From the NCBI GenBank assembly GCA_902602795.1, contig CACKSF010000005.1, forward strand, positions 1 through 44,551: DNA of 44,551 nucleotides, given 5' to 3'. The position numbers and the translations under genes are program-made. Position 1 is the stretch's first letter, and the number at the start of each line of letters is the position of its first letter. This document shows positions 18,052 through 26,996 of this stretch, piece by piece. The notes under the pieces are model-generated. The model did not search any database, was not told the origin of the DNA, and was given only the letters and a program-made list of their open reading frames with translations. This DNA comes from an uncultured Fidelibacterota bacterium. GTDB lineage: Bacteria > Fidelibacterota > Marinisomatia > Marinisomatales > UBA1611.

Positions 18052-19686
18052 TTAATTTTTTATGTAGCCTTTATCTTTTATAATTTTAAATATTTCATCA
18101 ACTAAATCTAAAGGATTTTTACTGCCATCAGAATTTATAATAATATCTGCCCCTACTGGCTTTTCATATGGATCAGATATTCCAGTGAACTCTTTTATCT
18201 TACCTTCCCTTGCTAATTTATATAATCCTTTTGAATCTCTTTGCTCACATTTCTTGAGTGGAGTACTTACAAAAACCTCAATATACCCTCCTAAATTTGA
18301 AATTAATTTTCGATTTGCATCACGGTCACTAGCATAAGGTGCAATAGGAGCGCAGATTGCTATTCCTCTATTTTTTGTTATTTCGCTAGCAACAAAACCA
18401 ATTCGCTGCACATTTAGAGATCGATGCTCCTTGGAAAACCCGAGCTCGCTTGATAAATGTGTTCTTACAATATCACCATCTAATAGTGTAACTGGCCTAC
18501 TACCCTCCTGCAGTAATTTAATCAATAGTCCATTAGCAATTGTAGATTTTCCCGATCCTGATAACCCTGTGAAAAAAACAGTAAACCCCTTTTTATGCAA
18601 TGGAGGTCTTGACTTTTTTAGTTCTGAAATAACTTCAGGATAGGTAAACCAATTAGGAATATCTAATCCTTTGTCTAAGTAATCTCTTAATTCTGTTCCA
18701 GAAAGTGTTTTAGTTTTTACGTTTGAAGTTAATTTTTCTAATTCTTTATAGCTTTTATTTACTGGAACATAAACCATGAGCTTAAAAGCAACCATTTTAA
18801 TGTTTATCTCATCTTCATATTGTTTCAATAGATTTTGAGCAGCATAGGGATCATAAAATAGTTTTCCCTTAGAATCTTTACCCGGACCCGCATGATCTCT
18901 ACCAATAATAATATGAGTACACCCAAAATTCTTTCGAATAATTGCATGCAAAAGAGCCTCTCTAGGCCCTGCCATTCTCATTGCAAGTGGTAAAAGAGCT
19001 AAAAGAGCAGATTTTTTTGGATATTTTTTTATTACATGTTCGTAGCACTTCACTCTCGTATGGTGATCTATGTCTCCTGGTCTAGTTTGGCCTATAACTG
19101 GATGTAATAAAAGTTTAGCATCTAGATCACTCATAGATCTAGAAATCATTTCTACATGTGCTTTATGAAGTGGATTTCTAGTCTGAAATGCTATTATTTT
19201 TTTCCAACCTTCCTCTTTAAATATTAATTTTACGGCATTAGGCGTCAGTCTATAATTTTTATAATCGTAATGATTAGGCATCCTTAATTTCTTTATTTTC
19301 CCACCAATGTTTACATTATTCGGTCGATTAAATAAATAGTTTACAGCTGGGTGAACTTTATCAACAGTTCCATAAGCAAGCTTTGCTTCTTTTTCTAGAT
19401 CTGGTTCCCATATACTTTCAATAATCATCTGAGCAATTTGAAATCCTTCCTTATCAAGAAGCACTATCTCATCATCAATATTTAATTTTTGAGAAAATTT
19501 TTTATTCACATCTAGAACTATGGGAATAGGGAATAATTTACCGTTTCCCAACCTCATTGTCTTTAAAACAGATTTATAGTCTTTTTCTACCATAAATCCA
19601 TTTAACGGACTAAAACTGCCATCTAAAATCATTTCACAATCACAAAGTTGACGCTCGGTTAACATCCAAGAATTTTTTATTTGCAT
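18052..19686 (-). CDS. Bifunctional sulfate adenylyltransferase / adenylylsulfate kinase (PAPS synthetase)
   Basis: A 544-aa fusion. The N-terminal ATP sulfurylase (about 1-355) has the active-site QTRNPLHKAH at 168-177 and GRDHAGPGKDS at 262-272. The C-terminal APS kinase (about 365-544) has the P-loop GLSGSGKS at 374-381, then PYASDRDANRK and the EFTGISDPYEKP lid. This order and length resemble the Aquifex bifunctional enzyme. Both active sites look intact, so it should make PAPS, the donor for sulfotransferases or for sulfate reduction. No assimilation genes (reductase, transporter) are near; placement among nucleotide-sugar genes argues for sulfation of a glycan. No sulfotransferase is present in the window. 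The 114-base gap upstream (19687-19800) may hold a promoter but I see no clear motif. Confidence 0.95.
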   Translation of the reverse strand: MQIKNSWMLTERQLCDCEMILDGSFSPLNGFMVEKDYKSVLKTMRLGNGKLFPIPIVLDVNKKFSQKLNIDDEIVLLDKEGFQIAQMIIESIWEPDLEKEAKLAYGTVDKVHPAVNYLFNRPNNVNIGGKIKKLRMPNHYDYKNYRLTPNAVKLIFKEEGWKKIIAFQTRNPLHKAHVEMISRSMSDLDAKLLLHPVIGQTRPGDIDHHTRVKCYEHVIKKYPKKSALLALLPLAMRMAGPREALLHAIIRKNFGCTHIIIGRDHAGPGKDSKGKLFYDPYAAQNLLKQYEDEINIKMVAFKLMVYVPVNKSYKELEKLTSNVKTKTLSGTELRDYLDKGLDIPNWFTYPEVISELKKSRPPLHKKGFTVFFTGLSGSGKSTIANGLLIKLLQEGSRPVTLLDGDIVRTHLSSELGFSKEHRSLNVQRIGFVASEITKNRGIAICAPIAPYASDRDANRKLISNLGGYIEVFVSTPLKKCEQRDSKGLYKLAREGKIKEFTGISDPYEKPVGADIIINSDGSKNPLDLVDEIFKIIKDKGYIKN

Positions 19687-19800
19687 AACATACTGCGATA
19701 TTTTCTAACGAATTACTAAAAATAAAAGATACGATATATAAAATATTTAATATTTTACTCAACCAAAATTAATGAACAATACATAAACTATATAATTAAA

Positions 19801-20775
19801 CTATGTTTTTTTGTTATATATCTGCCAGGTAGATTTAATTAAGGTGTCTAGTCCAGAGTGCTTTTTTTCCCATCGTATAATATCCTCAGCTTGAGAACAA
19901 CTTGAAACAATTTTGGCCACGTCACCAACCCTTCTTTCCATTACTTTATAAGGTATATCCATTTTCAAAATACTTTTAGTCCTTTCTATAATTTCTAAAA
20001 CAGAAAAGCCTGCCTCAGAACCAAGGTTTAATATTAGATTTTTAGAATGTTTTATTAAATATTCCAGAGAGCTAATATGCGCAATTGCCAAATCACTAAC
20101 ATGAACATAATCTCTAATTCCAGTTCCGTCTTTAGTTTTATAGTCGTTTCCGTATATTGGAATAAAAGGCTTCCTGCCTTTTGCGACCTCCATGATTAAG
20201 GGAATTAAATTTTCTGTATTTTTTTCTTTACCAGTAATTCTTTTATCTATATCAAACCCCGCAGCATTAAAATATCTTAAAGAAGCGTATTTGATACCAT
20301 GTATTTTACTGAACCATTCCAAACTATTTTCGGTCGAAAGTTTTGTATACCCGTAATAATTAGAAGGTATCAAAGGGTGAAATTCATCAATAGGAACATA
20401 CCTAGGATTACCATAAACAGCAGCAGATGATGAAAAAATAAAATATTTTATATCATTATCAATACAACTCATTAATATGTTCAAGCTACCAATAATGTTG
20501 TTATAAGTATATTTTTTAGGATTAAGCATTGATTCTCCAGATGCTTTGCTAGCAGCTAGATGTATTACTGCATCGTATCTATCATTTATGAAAAGGTTCG
20601 ACAAATCATCTTTTAAATTTACAGACCCTTCTATAAACTTAGTTTTTGGATTTATATTTTCTTTATTTGCAGTAGATAGATCATCAAATACTGTTACATC
20701 ATATCCGCGATCTAATGCAGCAAGCACTACATGAGACCCTATGTAACCAGCTCCACCAGTTATAACAATTTTCAT
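19801..20775 (-). CDS. galE: UDP-glucose 4-epimerase
   Basis: A 324-aa extended SDR with the NAD-binding TGGAGYIGSH (6-15), the SSSAAVYG serine segment (115-122) and the catalytic Tyr141/Lys145 pair in NYYGYTKLS. The ITGGAGYIGSHVV start, RYFNAAG and GTGIRDYVHVSDLA segments are diagnostic for GalE. It interconverts UDP-glucose and UDP-galactose (possibly also the N-acetyl forms). It follows the GDP-fucose synthase gene (stop side) by 50 bases. The start is the ATG 20773-20775; there is no clear Shine-Dalgarno sequence. Confidence 0.95.
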   Translation of the reverse strand: MKIVITGGAGYIGSHVVLAALDRGYDVTVFDDLSTANKENINPKTKFIEGSVNLKDDLSNLFINDRYDAVIHLAASKASGESMLNPKKYTYNNIIGSLNILMSCIDNDIKYFIFSSSAAVYGNPRYVPIDEFHPLIPSNYYGYTKLSTENSLEWFSKIHGIKYASLRYFNAAGFDIDKRITGKEKNTENLIPLIMEVAKGRKPFIPIYGNDYKTKDGTGIRDYVHVSDLAIAHISSLEYLIKHSKNLILNLGSEAGFSVLEIIERTKSILKMDIPYKVMERRVGDVAKIVSSCSQAEDIIRWEKKHSGLDTLIKSTWQIYNKKT

Positions 20776-20825
20776 AGGAAATTCTTGTTTTTAATTATTA
20801 TTAATCCTATTAAATAGATCTATTA

Positions 20826-21788
20826 TTAAATATGTTTTTCTAATTCTATTTGCTGATAATAATTATACAATTCTCTAATCCCCTTTTCTAATTTTATTTT
20901 AGGACTCCATCCTTTTTCATTCATGATAGTGGTGTCTAACAACTTTCGTGGAGAACCATCTGGTTTTGAGTTATCAAACCTGATTTTTCCATCAAAGCCA
21001 ACAACTTCTTTAATCATTAATGCTAATTCATGGATTGAGATCTCTTCACCTGATCCAACATTAATATGAGAAATCCCCTTATTATAAATTTCTTCAACAC
21101 TTATATTATTTATTATAAATAAAATTGCTTCAGAAAGATCATCAACATGTAGAAATTCACGGAGCGGGTTACCGCTACCCCAAATTTCAACATATTTACT
21201 AGAAGTAATTTTTGCATTATGGAATTTTTGAATTAGCGATGGAATAACATGAGAGGTGTTGGGATCAAAATTATCATTAGGACCGTAAAGATTGTTTGGC
21301 ATAACAGATATAAAATTATCAGAATACTGTTTGTAGTAGGTTTCACATAGTTTTATACCCGCTATTTTTGCTAAGGCATACGGTTCATTTGTTGGCTCTA
21401 AAGGCCCAGAAAGCATTGAAGCCTCTTTTATAGGCTGATCAGCATACTTAGGGTATATACATGCAGATCCTAAAAACAATAGATGCTTTATGCCATATTT
21501 ATGAGAAAAATGTATCAAATTATTTTGGATAGCTAAATTTTCAAATAAAAACTGCGCTGGATATATTTGATTTGCATAAATACCACCAACTTTTGCTGCA
21601 GCACAAATTACAATATCCGGCTCTTCGTTTTTAAAAAATATTCTAGTACTTTCTTGATTTGATAAATCAAGCTCAGTTCTGTCTTTTGTAATAATATTCC
21701 CATATTTATTATGTTTAAGACAATCCAGCATTGAAGAGCCAACTAAACCTTTGTGACCAGCAACAAATATTTTACTTCTTCTGTCGAT
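20826..21788 (-). CDS. fcl: GDP-L-fucose synthase with a non-ATG start
   Basis: The first in-frame ATG is at 21729-21731 and would give a 301-aa protein lacking the NADP-binding motif. The same open frame continues upstream for 24 codons to a TAA and encodes [15 protein letters not shown], the conserved N-terminus of this enzyme. No ATG, GTG or TTG occurs in that stretch. The likely initiator is ATC at 21786-21788, six bases after a GGAGG; CTG and ATA are other options. Starting there gives 320 aa with the catalytic pair at Tyr137/Lys141, close to positions 136/140 of E. coli Fcl (321 aa). It overlaps the gmd stop by 17 bases. It is a 3,5-epimerase/4-reductase making GDP-fucose from the Gmd product. 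Confidence 0.88.
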   Translation of the reverse strand: MDRRSKIFVAGHKGLVGSSMLDCLKHNKYGNIITKDRTELDLSNQESTRIFFKNEEPDIVICAAAKVGGIYANQIYPAQFLFENLAIQNNLIHFSHKYGIKHLLFLGSACIYPKYADQPIKEASMLSGPLEPTNEPYALAKIAGIKLCETYYKQYSDNFISVMPNNLYGPNDNFDPNTSHVIPSLIQKFHNAKITSSKYVEIWGSGNPLREFLHVDDLSEAILFIINNISVEEIYNKGISHINVGSGEEISIHELALMIKEVVGFDGKIRFDNSKPDGSPRKLLDTTIMNEKGWSPKIKLEKGIRELYNYYQQIELEKHI

Positions 21789-22827
21789 AAACAGCCTCCG
21801 TCCTTAATTTTTCCATATCAGATTCAACCATTAATTTTATTAATTGTTCTAAATCTGTTTTTGGCCTCCAGTCTAATTCTTTTTCAGCTTTGCTAAAATC
21901 TCCTTTAAGTATATTAACTTCCGTGGGTCGGTAATAATCTTTATCTATTTTTACTAAAACCTTATTAGTCTTACTATTATAACCTTCTTCATTAATATTA
22001 GATCCTTTCCATTTTATTTTTATATTTAGTACTTTAAATGCAATTTCTACAAATTGTCTAACAGAGAAAGTTTTTCCTGTCGCTAAAACATAATCTTTTG
22101 GATTGCTTTTCTGCAACATTTTCCACATCCCTAGACAATATTCAGGAGCATAACCCCAATCTCTTTTAGCATCAAGATTCCCAAGATACAAAACATCTTG
22201 CATTCCTTCACTTATTTTGCATGCAGCCTGAGTAATTTTTCTGGTCACAAATGTTCTTCCTCGTCTAGGTGATTCGTGATTAAATAAAATTCCATTACAA
22301 GCAAAAATATCATAGGCCTCTCGATAATTTACAACGATCCAATATGCATATAATTTTGCTACACCATAAGGTGATCGTGGATAAAAAGGAGTATTTTCAT
22401 TTTGCGGGGAATCGGAAGTTTTTCCAAAAAGCTCACTTGTGGATGCTTGATAAAACTTAGTATCAATTTCTGTATCTCTGATTGCATCAAGCATTCTTAA
22501 AGTGCCAAGAGCATCTACTTGAGCAGTGTAATCAGGTATCTGGAATGATACTTTCACATGACTTTGTGCTCCTAGATTATAAATTTCTTTAGGTTTTACC
22601 TTATCTAACAGTCTGTTTAAACTAGAAGGGTCTGTAAGGTCACCGTAATGAAAAAAAAAGGAGTCAGTGTATTTTTTATTTTCAATTATATGATCAATAC
22701 GCTTAGTATTAAAATTGCTACTTTTTCTCACTAAACCATGAACTGCATATCCTTTTTTTATTAAGAGCTCTGTTAAATAAGAACCATCTTGTCCCGTAAC
22801 ACCCGTAATAAGAGCAGTTTTTTTCAT
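21772..22827 (-). CDS. gmd: GDP-mannose 4,6-dehydratase
   Basis: A 351-aa extended SDR. The NADP-binding [12 protein letters not shown] is at 7-18, and the catalytic Tyr154/Lys158 pair lies in [13 protein letters not shown]. The [16 protein letters not shown] and [17 protein letters not shown] segments are diagnostic for Gmd. It converts GDP-mannose to the 4-keto-6-deoxy sugar that the overlapping fcl gene product turns into GDP-L-fucose. No genes for GDP-mannose synthesis (manA, manB, manC) are in the window, so that substrate must come from elsewhere in the genome. The start is the ATG 22825-22827, 9 bases after the heptose kinase gene. Confidence 0.97.
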   Translation of the reverse strand: MKKTALITGVTGQDGSYLTELLIKKGYAVHGLVRKSSNFNTKRIDHIIENKKYTDSFFFHYGDLTDPSSLNRLLDKVKPKEIYNLGAQSHVKVSFQIPDYTAQVDALGTLRMLDAIRDTEIDTKFYQASTSELFGKTSDSPQNENTPFYPRSPYGVAKLYAYWIVVNYREAYDIFACNGILFNHESPRRGRTFVTRKITQAACKISEGMQDVLYLGNLDAKRDWGYAPEYCLGMWKMLQKSNPKDYVLATGKTFSVRQFVEIAFKVLNIKIKWKGSNINEEGYNSKTNKVLVKIDKDYYRPTEVNILKGDFSKAEKELDWRPKTDLEQLIKLMVESDMEKLRTEAVYRQKK

Positions 22828-22836
22828 AAGTATATG

Positions 22837-23799
22837 CTAATTACTAACTTCTTTTAATTCAGGAATCGTAATTGCAGTAGTACCAATGTGACCAACTACA
22901 ATACCTGCTGCTTTATTTGCAAATCGGGTCACAGTTTCAGAATCAAACCCTGCCAATGTTCCTATAGCAAAAGATGCAATTACCGTGTCACCAGCACCAC
23001 TAACATCATAAATTTCTTTAGCTTCGGAAGATACGTGGAATTTTGCATCTTTTCCTATGTATGACATTCCATTTGGTCCCCTTGTTATGAGACATGCATC
23101 TAAGCTTAAATCATTACATATTTCCATTCCAGCTTTTTCAATATCACTATCATTTTTCAACAATTTCCCTAAAGCGTTTTCAGCTTCTTTAAGGTTCGGA
23201 GTAATTATAGAAGCACCATAGTATTTTTCCCATTTTTTACCTTTAGGGTCAACAAAAATAGGTATGCGTAATTCTCTTGCTTTATTAATAATCTCCTTTG
23301 TTACTGATTCAATACATACTCCTTTGTTATAATCGCTAATAATAATTCCATCTACATCCGCTATCTTTTTAGAGATCTGTTCTAGTATTTGATTCAAATT
23401 CTGGTTAGTTAAATTGCTTACATCCCAATCCACCCGAACAAGTTGTTGACCATCCGCAACGATTCTCATTTTTTCAGTTGTGCGACTAGACTTAGATTCA
23501 ACTATAAATCTGGTTGATATGCCTTTTTTTTTTAAATCCTGCTTGATTTTCTCACCAGCCTGATCTGCTCCTATAAGACTAATAACAGAAGCCTGAGCAC
23601 CTAAATTTATCAGGTTTCTTAACACATTTCCACATCCTCCGAGACTATATTTTTCTTCCATAGACTGGACAATTGGGACAGGTGCCTCTGGAGAAACACG
23701 ATGAACATTGCCAAAAATAAATCGATCTAACATAATATCACCAATTGCCAAAATTGTTGGTGAAGATCTTTGTATTTTATCTACTAACCTCACAGACAA
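22837..23799 (-). CDS. hldA: D-glycero-beta-D-manno-heptose-7-phosphate kinase (RfaE domain I type)
   Basis: A 320-aa PfkB-family sugar kinase. The ILAIGDIMLDRFIFG start, SPEAPVPIV, GGCGNVLRNL and the anion-hole/catalytic motif DVSGAGDTVIASFA near the C-terminus match the kinase domain of RfaE/HldE. The second (nucleotidyltransferase) domain of HldE is absent, so this is the single-domain HldA form and an HldC partner is expected elsewhere. Product: heptose-1,7-bisphosphate for ADP- or GDP-heptose, used in LPS core or other glycans. The start is not ATG: a TTG at 23797-23799 directly follows the uxs stop (TAATTG), with a GTG two codons later as the alternative. Confidence 0.9.
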   Translation of the reverse strand: MSVRLVDKIQRSSPTILAIGDIMLDRFIFGNVHRVSPEAPVPIVQSMEEKYSLGGCGNVLRNLINLGAQASVISLIGADQAGEKIKQDLKKKGISTRFIVESKSSRTTEKMRIVADGQQLVRVDWDVSNLTNQNLNQILEQISKKIADVDGIIISDYNKGVCIESVTKEIINKARELRIPIFVDPKGKKWEKYYGASIITPNLKEAENALGKLLKNDSDIEKAGMEICNDLSLDACLITRGPNGMSYIGKDAKFHVSSEAKEIYDVSGAGDTVIASFAIGTLAGFDSETVTRFANKAAGIVVGHIGTTAITIPELKEVSN

Positions 23800-24753
23800 T
23801 TAAACCTTTAAAATTTTTTCAAAAAAATTGATTGTCTTTTTCAGTCCATTAACTAGACTAACTTTTGGCTCCCAATTTATTTTTTCTTTTGCAAATGATA
23901 TGTCTGGTTTTCGTTGCTGTGGATCATCCTCTGGTAAAGATTTATAAATAATCTTGGACCTTGAATTAGTAAGCTCAATTATTTTTTTCGCTATTTCTTG
24001 AATTGTAAATTCATCAGGGTTACCAATGTTTATTGGTCCGGTGAAATCATCCTCGGTATTCATAACCAACAACATTGCAGTAATCAAATCATCAACAAAA
24101 CAAAAACTCCTGGTCTGCTTCCCATCACCGTAAATTGTTATATCTTTATTTTTTAGAGATTGAATAATAAAGTTACTAATCACGCGTCCATCATTGGGGT
24201 GCATTCTTGGTCCGTAAGTATTAAAGATTCTTGCAATTTTAATTTTAAGCTTATGCTGTCTGTAATAATCAAAAAATAAGGTTTCAGCGCATCTTTTTCC
24301 TTCATCATAGCAAGACCTTCTCCCAATTGGATTTACCCGTCCCCAATAAGATTCATTTTGGGGGTGTATCTCTGGGTCTCCATAAACTTCAGATGTTGAA
24401 GCTTGAAAAATTTTAGCATTTTGTCTTTTTGCTAAGCCAAGCATATTAATAGATCCATTAACTGAAGTTTTTGTAGTCTGCACAGGATCGTATTGGTAAT
24501 GAATTGGAGATGCAGGGCACGCCAAATTATAAATTTCATCAACCTCTACATACAATGGAAAACATATATCATGGCGTAGTAACTCAAAATTTTCATTACT
24601 CATCAAATGATAAATATTATTTTTGGATCCAGTGTAATAATTATCCAAACAAATTACGTCATTCCCCTGCTTAATAAGCTTTTCACATAAATGCGAACCT
24701 AAAAACCCAGCTCCACCTGTAATCAAAATACGTTTCTTTTCAAATAAAGTCAT
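23800..24753 (-). CDS. uxs: UDP-glucuronate decarboxylase (UDP-xylose synthase)
   Basis: A 317-aa extended SDR with [12 protein letters not shown] at 11-22 and the catalytic Tyr149/Lys153 pair in [15 protein letters not shown]. The [37 protein letters not shown] and [16 protein letters not shown] segments are diagnostic for UDP-xylose synthase. It makes UDP-xylose from UDP-glucuronate. UDP-glucuronate is also the probable substrate of the 4-epimerase at 8396-9358, but no UDP-glucose dehydrogenase of the Ugd type is seen here. This is the first gene of the glycan region, only 21 bases after the last gene of the secretion run, so read-through from the secretion genes is plausible. Confidence 0.96.
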   Translation of the reverse strand: MTLFEKKRILITGGAGFLGSHLCEKLIKQGNDVICLDNYYTGSKNNIYHLMSNENFELLRHDICFPLYVEVDEIYNLACPASPIHYQYDPVQTTKTSVNGSINMLGLAKRQNAKIFQASTSEVYGDPEIHPQNESYWGRVNPIGRRSCYDEGKRCAETLFFDYYRQHKLKIKIARIFNTYGPRMHPNDGRVISNFIIQSLKNKDITIYGDGKQTRSFCFVDDLITAMLLVMNTEDDFTGPINIGNPDEFTIQEIAKKIIELTNSRSKIIYKSLPEDDPQQRKPDISFAKEKINWEPKVSLVNGLKKTINFFEKILKV

Positions 24754-24774
24754 GTGTATACAAAATTTTAAAAA

Positions 24775-26229
24775 TTATGATTTTATTGTGCTTAGCGATG
24801 ATTTTCCAAATGCTAGCGTAGGATAGAAAATAATTGGTAACAATATCAAACCAACGGCAAAAAAGATTTTTTTATCAAATAATTTTGATATCTGCAACGA
24901 AGAGATTATAAAGCCAATTGGAAACAATAAATAAATCATAATCCACCAAACTGGTTTGGATGCTATTTTTGTAAAAACAAATAAATTAAAAAATGGCACA
25001 AGCGCTTTCCATCCTGCTTGTCCAGATTTACTGAAAATAATAAAACGAGAAACCCGAACAACTGATACTGAAAGACCAAAAAAAGATAATAATATCATTG
25101 GGATTAAACCTAATTCTGTTGAATCTTCTGATTTTGATTTTTCTTTACCACTTTTTTCATTCTTCTTTTTACTTTTTTTATCACCTTGTAATGAACCAAC
25201 TGTTTCTACTTTAAAAGGATCTGGAGGAGTCATGTCAAAATTTACCTCACTATCATCAGATGTCTCATCTATTAAATCTCCAATATTACCTGCTAAATCT
25301 TTATAACTGAGATTAATGGGAACAACTCCCTCCGAATCAGATTTGGTAAAAATATGATAAAAAACAAACTTTAAATCTTCTTCAATTAGTATTTTTGTTT
25401 CTACATTACCTACTTTAGCAATTATATCTTTAAGATCTTCTGAAGAATTAAATTGAAGAAACAATGAATCTCCTTTTACAGCCCATGATTTATCATAAGA
25501 ATTATTGGAAAATAAACTAACCTCAGTTATCTCTGGTAATGTACCATCCATAGTAATAACCAAACTATCTGTTGCAACTGTGATTGGAACACCAGGATTA
25601 CCTGCCAAATCCATAAAATTAATTTCAAATGTAATGGGTCCATCATCCGCTTCATTAGCTGAATATATCAATTTCCAAGACTTTTCAATACCAACAGCAC
25701 CATCATTGTATGATTCACCATTTATTTCAAATTCTGGTTTTTTTATAGGCTCACTAGTGACAAGATCAAAAATGATTGAATCACCGGGCATTGCAAGATT
25801 TTTCTTTTCATTAGAAGATATGATTTTTAGTGAAATTAATGTTGGAACTGTTTCATCTATGCTCAAAACGCTATCGCTTACAGAACCCTCTATGCTATTT
25901 CCTGCTCTATCCCAAACCTTTGCAATAAATTGTGCTTTCCCTCCTTCACTAAATCCAGGCATAGCCTCAAAAATATTTGCAGAAACAGAGACATTTTTTA
26001 AATCATCAATATTACTTTTTTCAATTGTAAAAATCTCACCCATTTCCTCATAGGATTTCCCACCATTAAAGCTAACTTTTATTTGAACTCTCCCCCCAAT
26101 AAGAGTAGGGTCATCTACTATTGGAACACCAACTGTTACATCTGTAGCTAAGCTATTCCAATACACATTTGGACTTTCTTGAGTAAAAACTAAAGAAACA
26201 AAAAGACTTAAAAATACAAAGGATTTCAT
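24775..26229 (-). CDS. Secreted Ig-like repeats fused to a C-terminal multi-span membrane domain
   Basis: A 484-aa protein starting at ATG 26227-26229, which overlaps the previous stop as ATGA; an ATG two codons earlier is the alternative. A signal peptide (MKSFVFLSLFVSLVFTQ) is followed by about 330 residues of Ig-like modules with repeated signatures (DRAGN, DLAGNPGVP, DLAGNIGD; DETVPTL, DGTLPEI, DMTPPDP), typical of bacterial surface Ig domains. A Lys/Glu/Ser-rich linker follows, then about four hydrophobic spans including GQAGWKALVPFFNLF and KPVWWIMIYLLFPIG, resembling the DUF5684 membrane domain. This fusion would place Ig modules in the periplasm, anchored in the inner membrane by the C-terminus. 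Function unknown. Confidence 0.75.
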   Translation of the reverse strand: MKSFVFLSLFVSLVFTQESPNVYWNSLATDVTVGVPIVDDPTLIGGRVQIKVSFNGGKSYEEMGEIFTIEKSNIDDLKNVSVSANIFEAMPGFSEGGKAQFIAKVWDRAGNSIEGSVSDSVLSIDETVPTLISLKIISSNEKKNLAMPGDSIIFDLVTSEPIKKPEFEINGESYNDGAVGIEKSWKLIYSANEADDGPITFEINFMDLAGNPGVPITVATDSLVITMDGTLPEITEVSLFSNNSYDKSWAVKGDSLFLQFNSSEDLKDIIAKVGNVETKILIEEDLKFVFYHIFTKSDSEGVVPINLSYKDLAGNIGDLIDETSDDSEVNFDMTPPDPFKVETVGSLQGDKKSKKKNEKSGKEKSKSEDSTELGLIPMILLSFFGLSVSVVRVSRFIIFSKSGQAGWKALVPFFNLFVFTKIASKPVWWIMIYLLFPIGFIISSLQISKLFDKKIFFAVGLILLPIIFYPTLAFGKSSLSTIKS

Positions 26230-26987
26230 TTCCATTCTTTTAATAATCTCTTTGCGATTTCATGCTGATCAAAATCTTCAACTTTTTCGTTTCGCGATAG
26301 TGGCTTTTTTAATAATTCCCTCAGATGATATTTTGCTTTATCTTTCTCTCCATCTTTGAATAGTGCCTGCGCTAAATAAACGATTTGTGAAGGTGTTGAA
26401 TCACCAATACTATATGCTTTTTTTAAATTCTTTATTGCAAGGTCATTGCTTGGCCAAGATAAAATAAATGGTATATAAGGAGATTTGAAATGCACCGCAC
26501 CAAGCATGAAATAGCCTCCGCCATTTGAATAATTTGGATCAATCTCAATAATTTTTTTTGAATGATCTCTCATAAGACCAGCAATACCTTCTTTCGCAGC
26601 TGCCATGGTTCCATATACCTCGGCCCAACTTCCAAGATTAACCAAAAACCAATATCGAGCAGCAGCAGAGTTTGGATATAGATCAACTAATCTTTCTCCT
26701 AATTTTTTTCCTTTACTAAATACTTTCTTTTTTTCTTCATCCGTTTTTACTAAAAACTTCCCTTTAAAGTAATAGCTTTTCATTAAATACACTCCAGCAT
26801 CTAACTCAAAGTCTGTAGATGCTTTTTTAAATTGTTTTATTGCATTTTCAATCGGGAGGGGTTTAACGTTATATCCAATTACACCCTTTGAACGAGCATC
26901 ATAGAGAGCAACACCTTTTTCGAAGAAACCTTCCCCAGCTATTAACAAAGGAAAAAACAAATGAACATATATAAAGACTTTTTTCAT
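26226..26987 (-). CDS. Exported TPR-like protein, TRAP T-component (TatT)-like
   Basis: A 253-aa protein with a signal peptide (MKKVFIYVHLFFPLLIAGEG) and helical repeats. Features such as AAARYWFLVNLGSWAEVYG, KKIIEIDPNYSNGGGYFMLG and a C-terminal KAKYHLRELLKKPL resemble the periplasmic T-component of TRAP-like transporters and related TPR proteins. No lipobox cysteine is seen, and no TRAP transporter genes are nearby, so a transport role is unproven. It lies 9 bases after the small beta-barrel gene and its stop overlaps the next start as ATGA, so it belongs to the secretion run. Confidence 0.7.
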   Translation of the reverse strand: MKKVFIYVHLFFPLLIAGEGFFEKGVALYDARSKGVIGYNVKPLPIENAIKQFKKASTDFELDAGVYLMKSYYFKGKFLVKTDEEKKKVFSKGKKLGERLVDLYPNSAAARYWFLVNLGSWAEVYGTMAAAKEGIAGLMRDHSKKIIEIDPNYSNGGGYFMLGAVHFKSPYIPFILSWPSNDLAIKNLKKAYSIGDSTPSQIVYLAQALFKDGEKDKAKYHLRELLKKPLSRNEKVEDFDQHEIAKRLLKEWK

Positions 26988-26996
26988 CGTAGATTT

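Noticed and set aside
20813-20824. Palindrome AATAGATCTATT in the gap between fcl and galE
   Set aside because: A single 12-base palindrome in AT-rich DNA is expected by chance and has no second copy or clear regulator nearby.
25505-26053. Long open frame on the plus strand (182 codons) opposite the Ig/membrane protein gene
   Set aside because: It mirrors the minus-strand coding frame, has low-complexity composition, no recognisable family and no plus-strand neighbours. Other plus-strand frames (for example 12074-12448, 24956-25306, 2239-2571) were rejected for the same reason.
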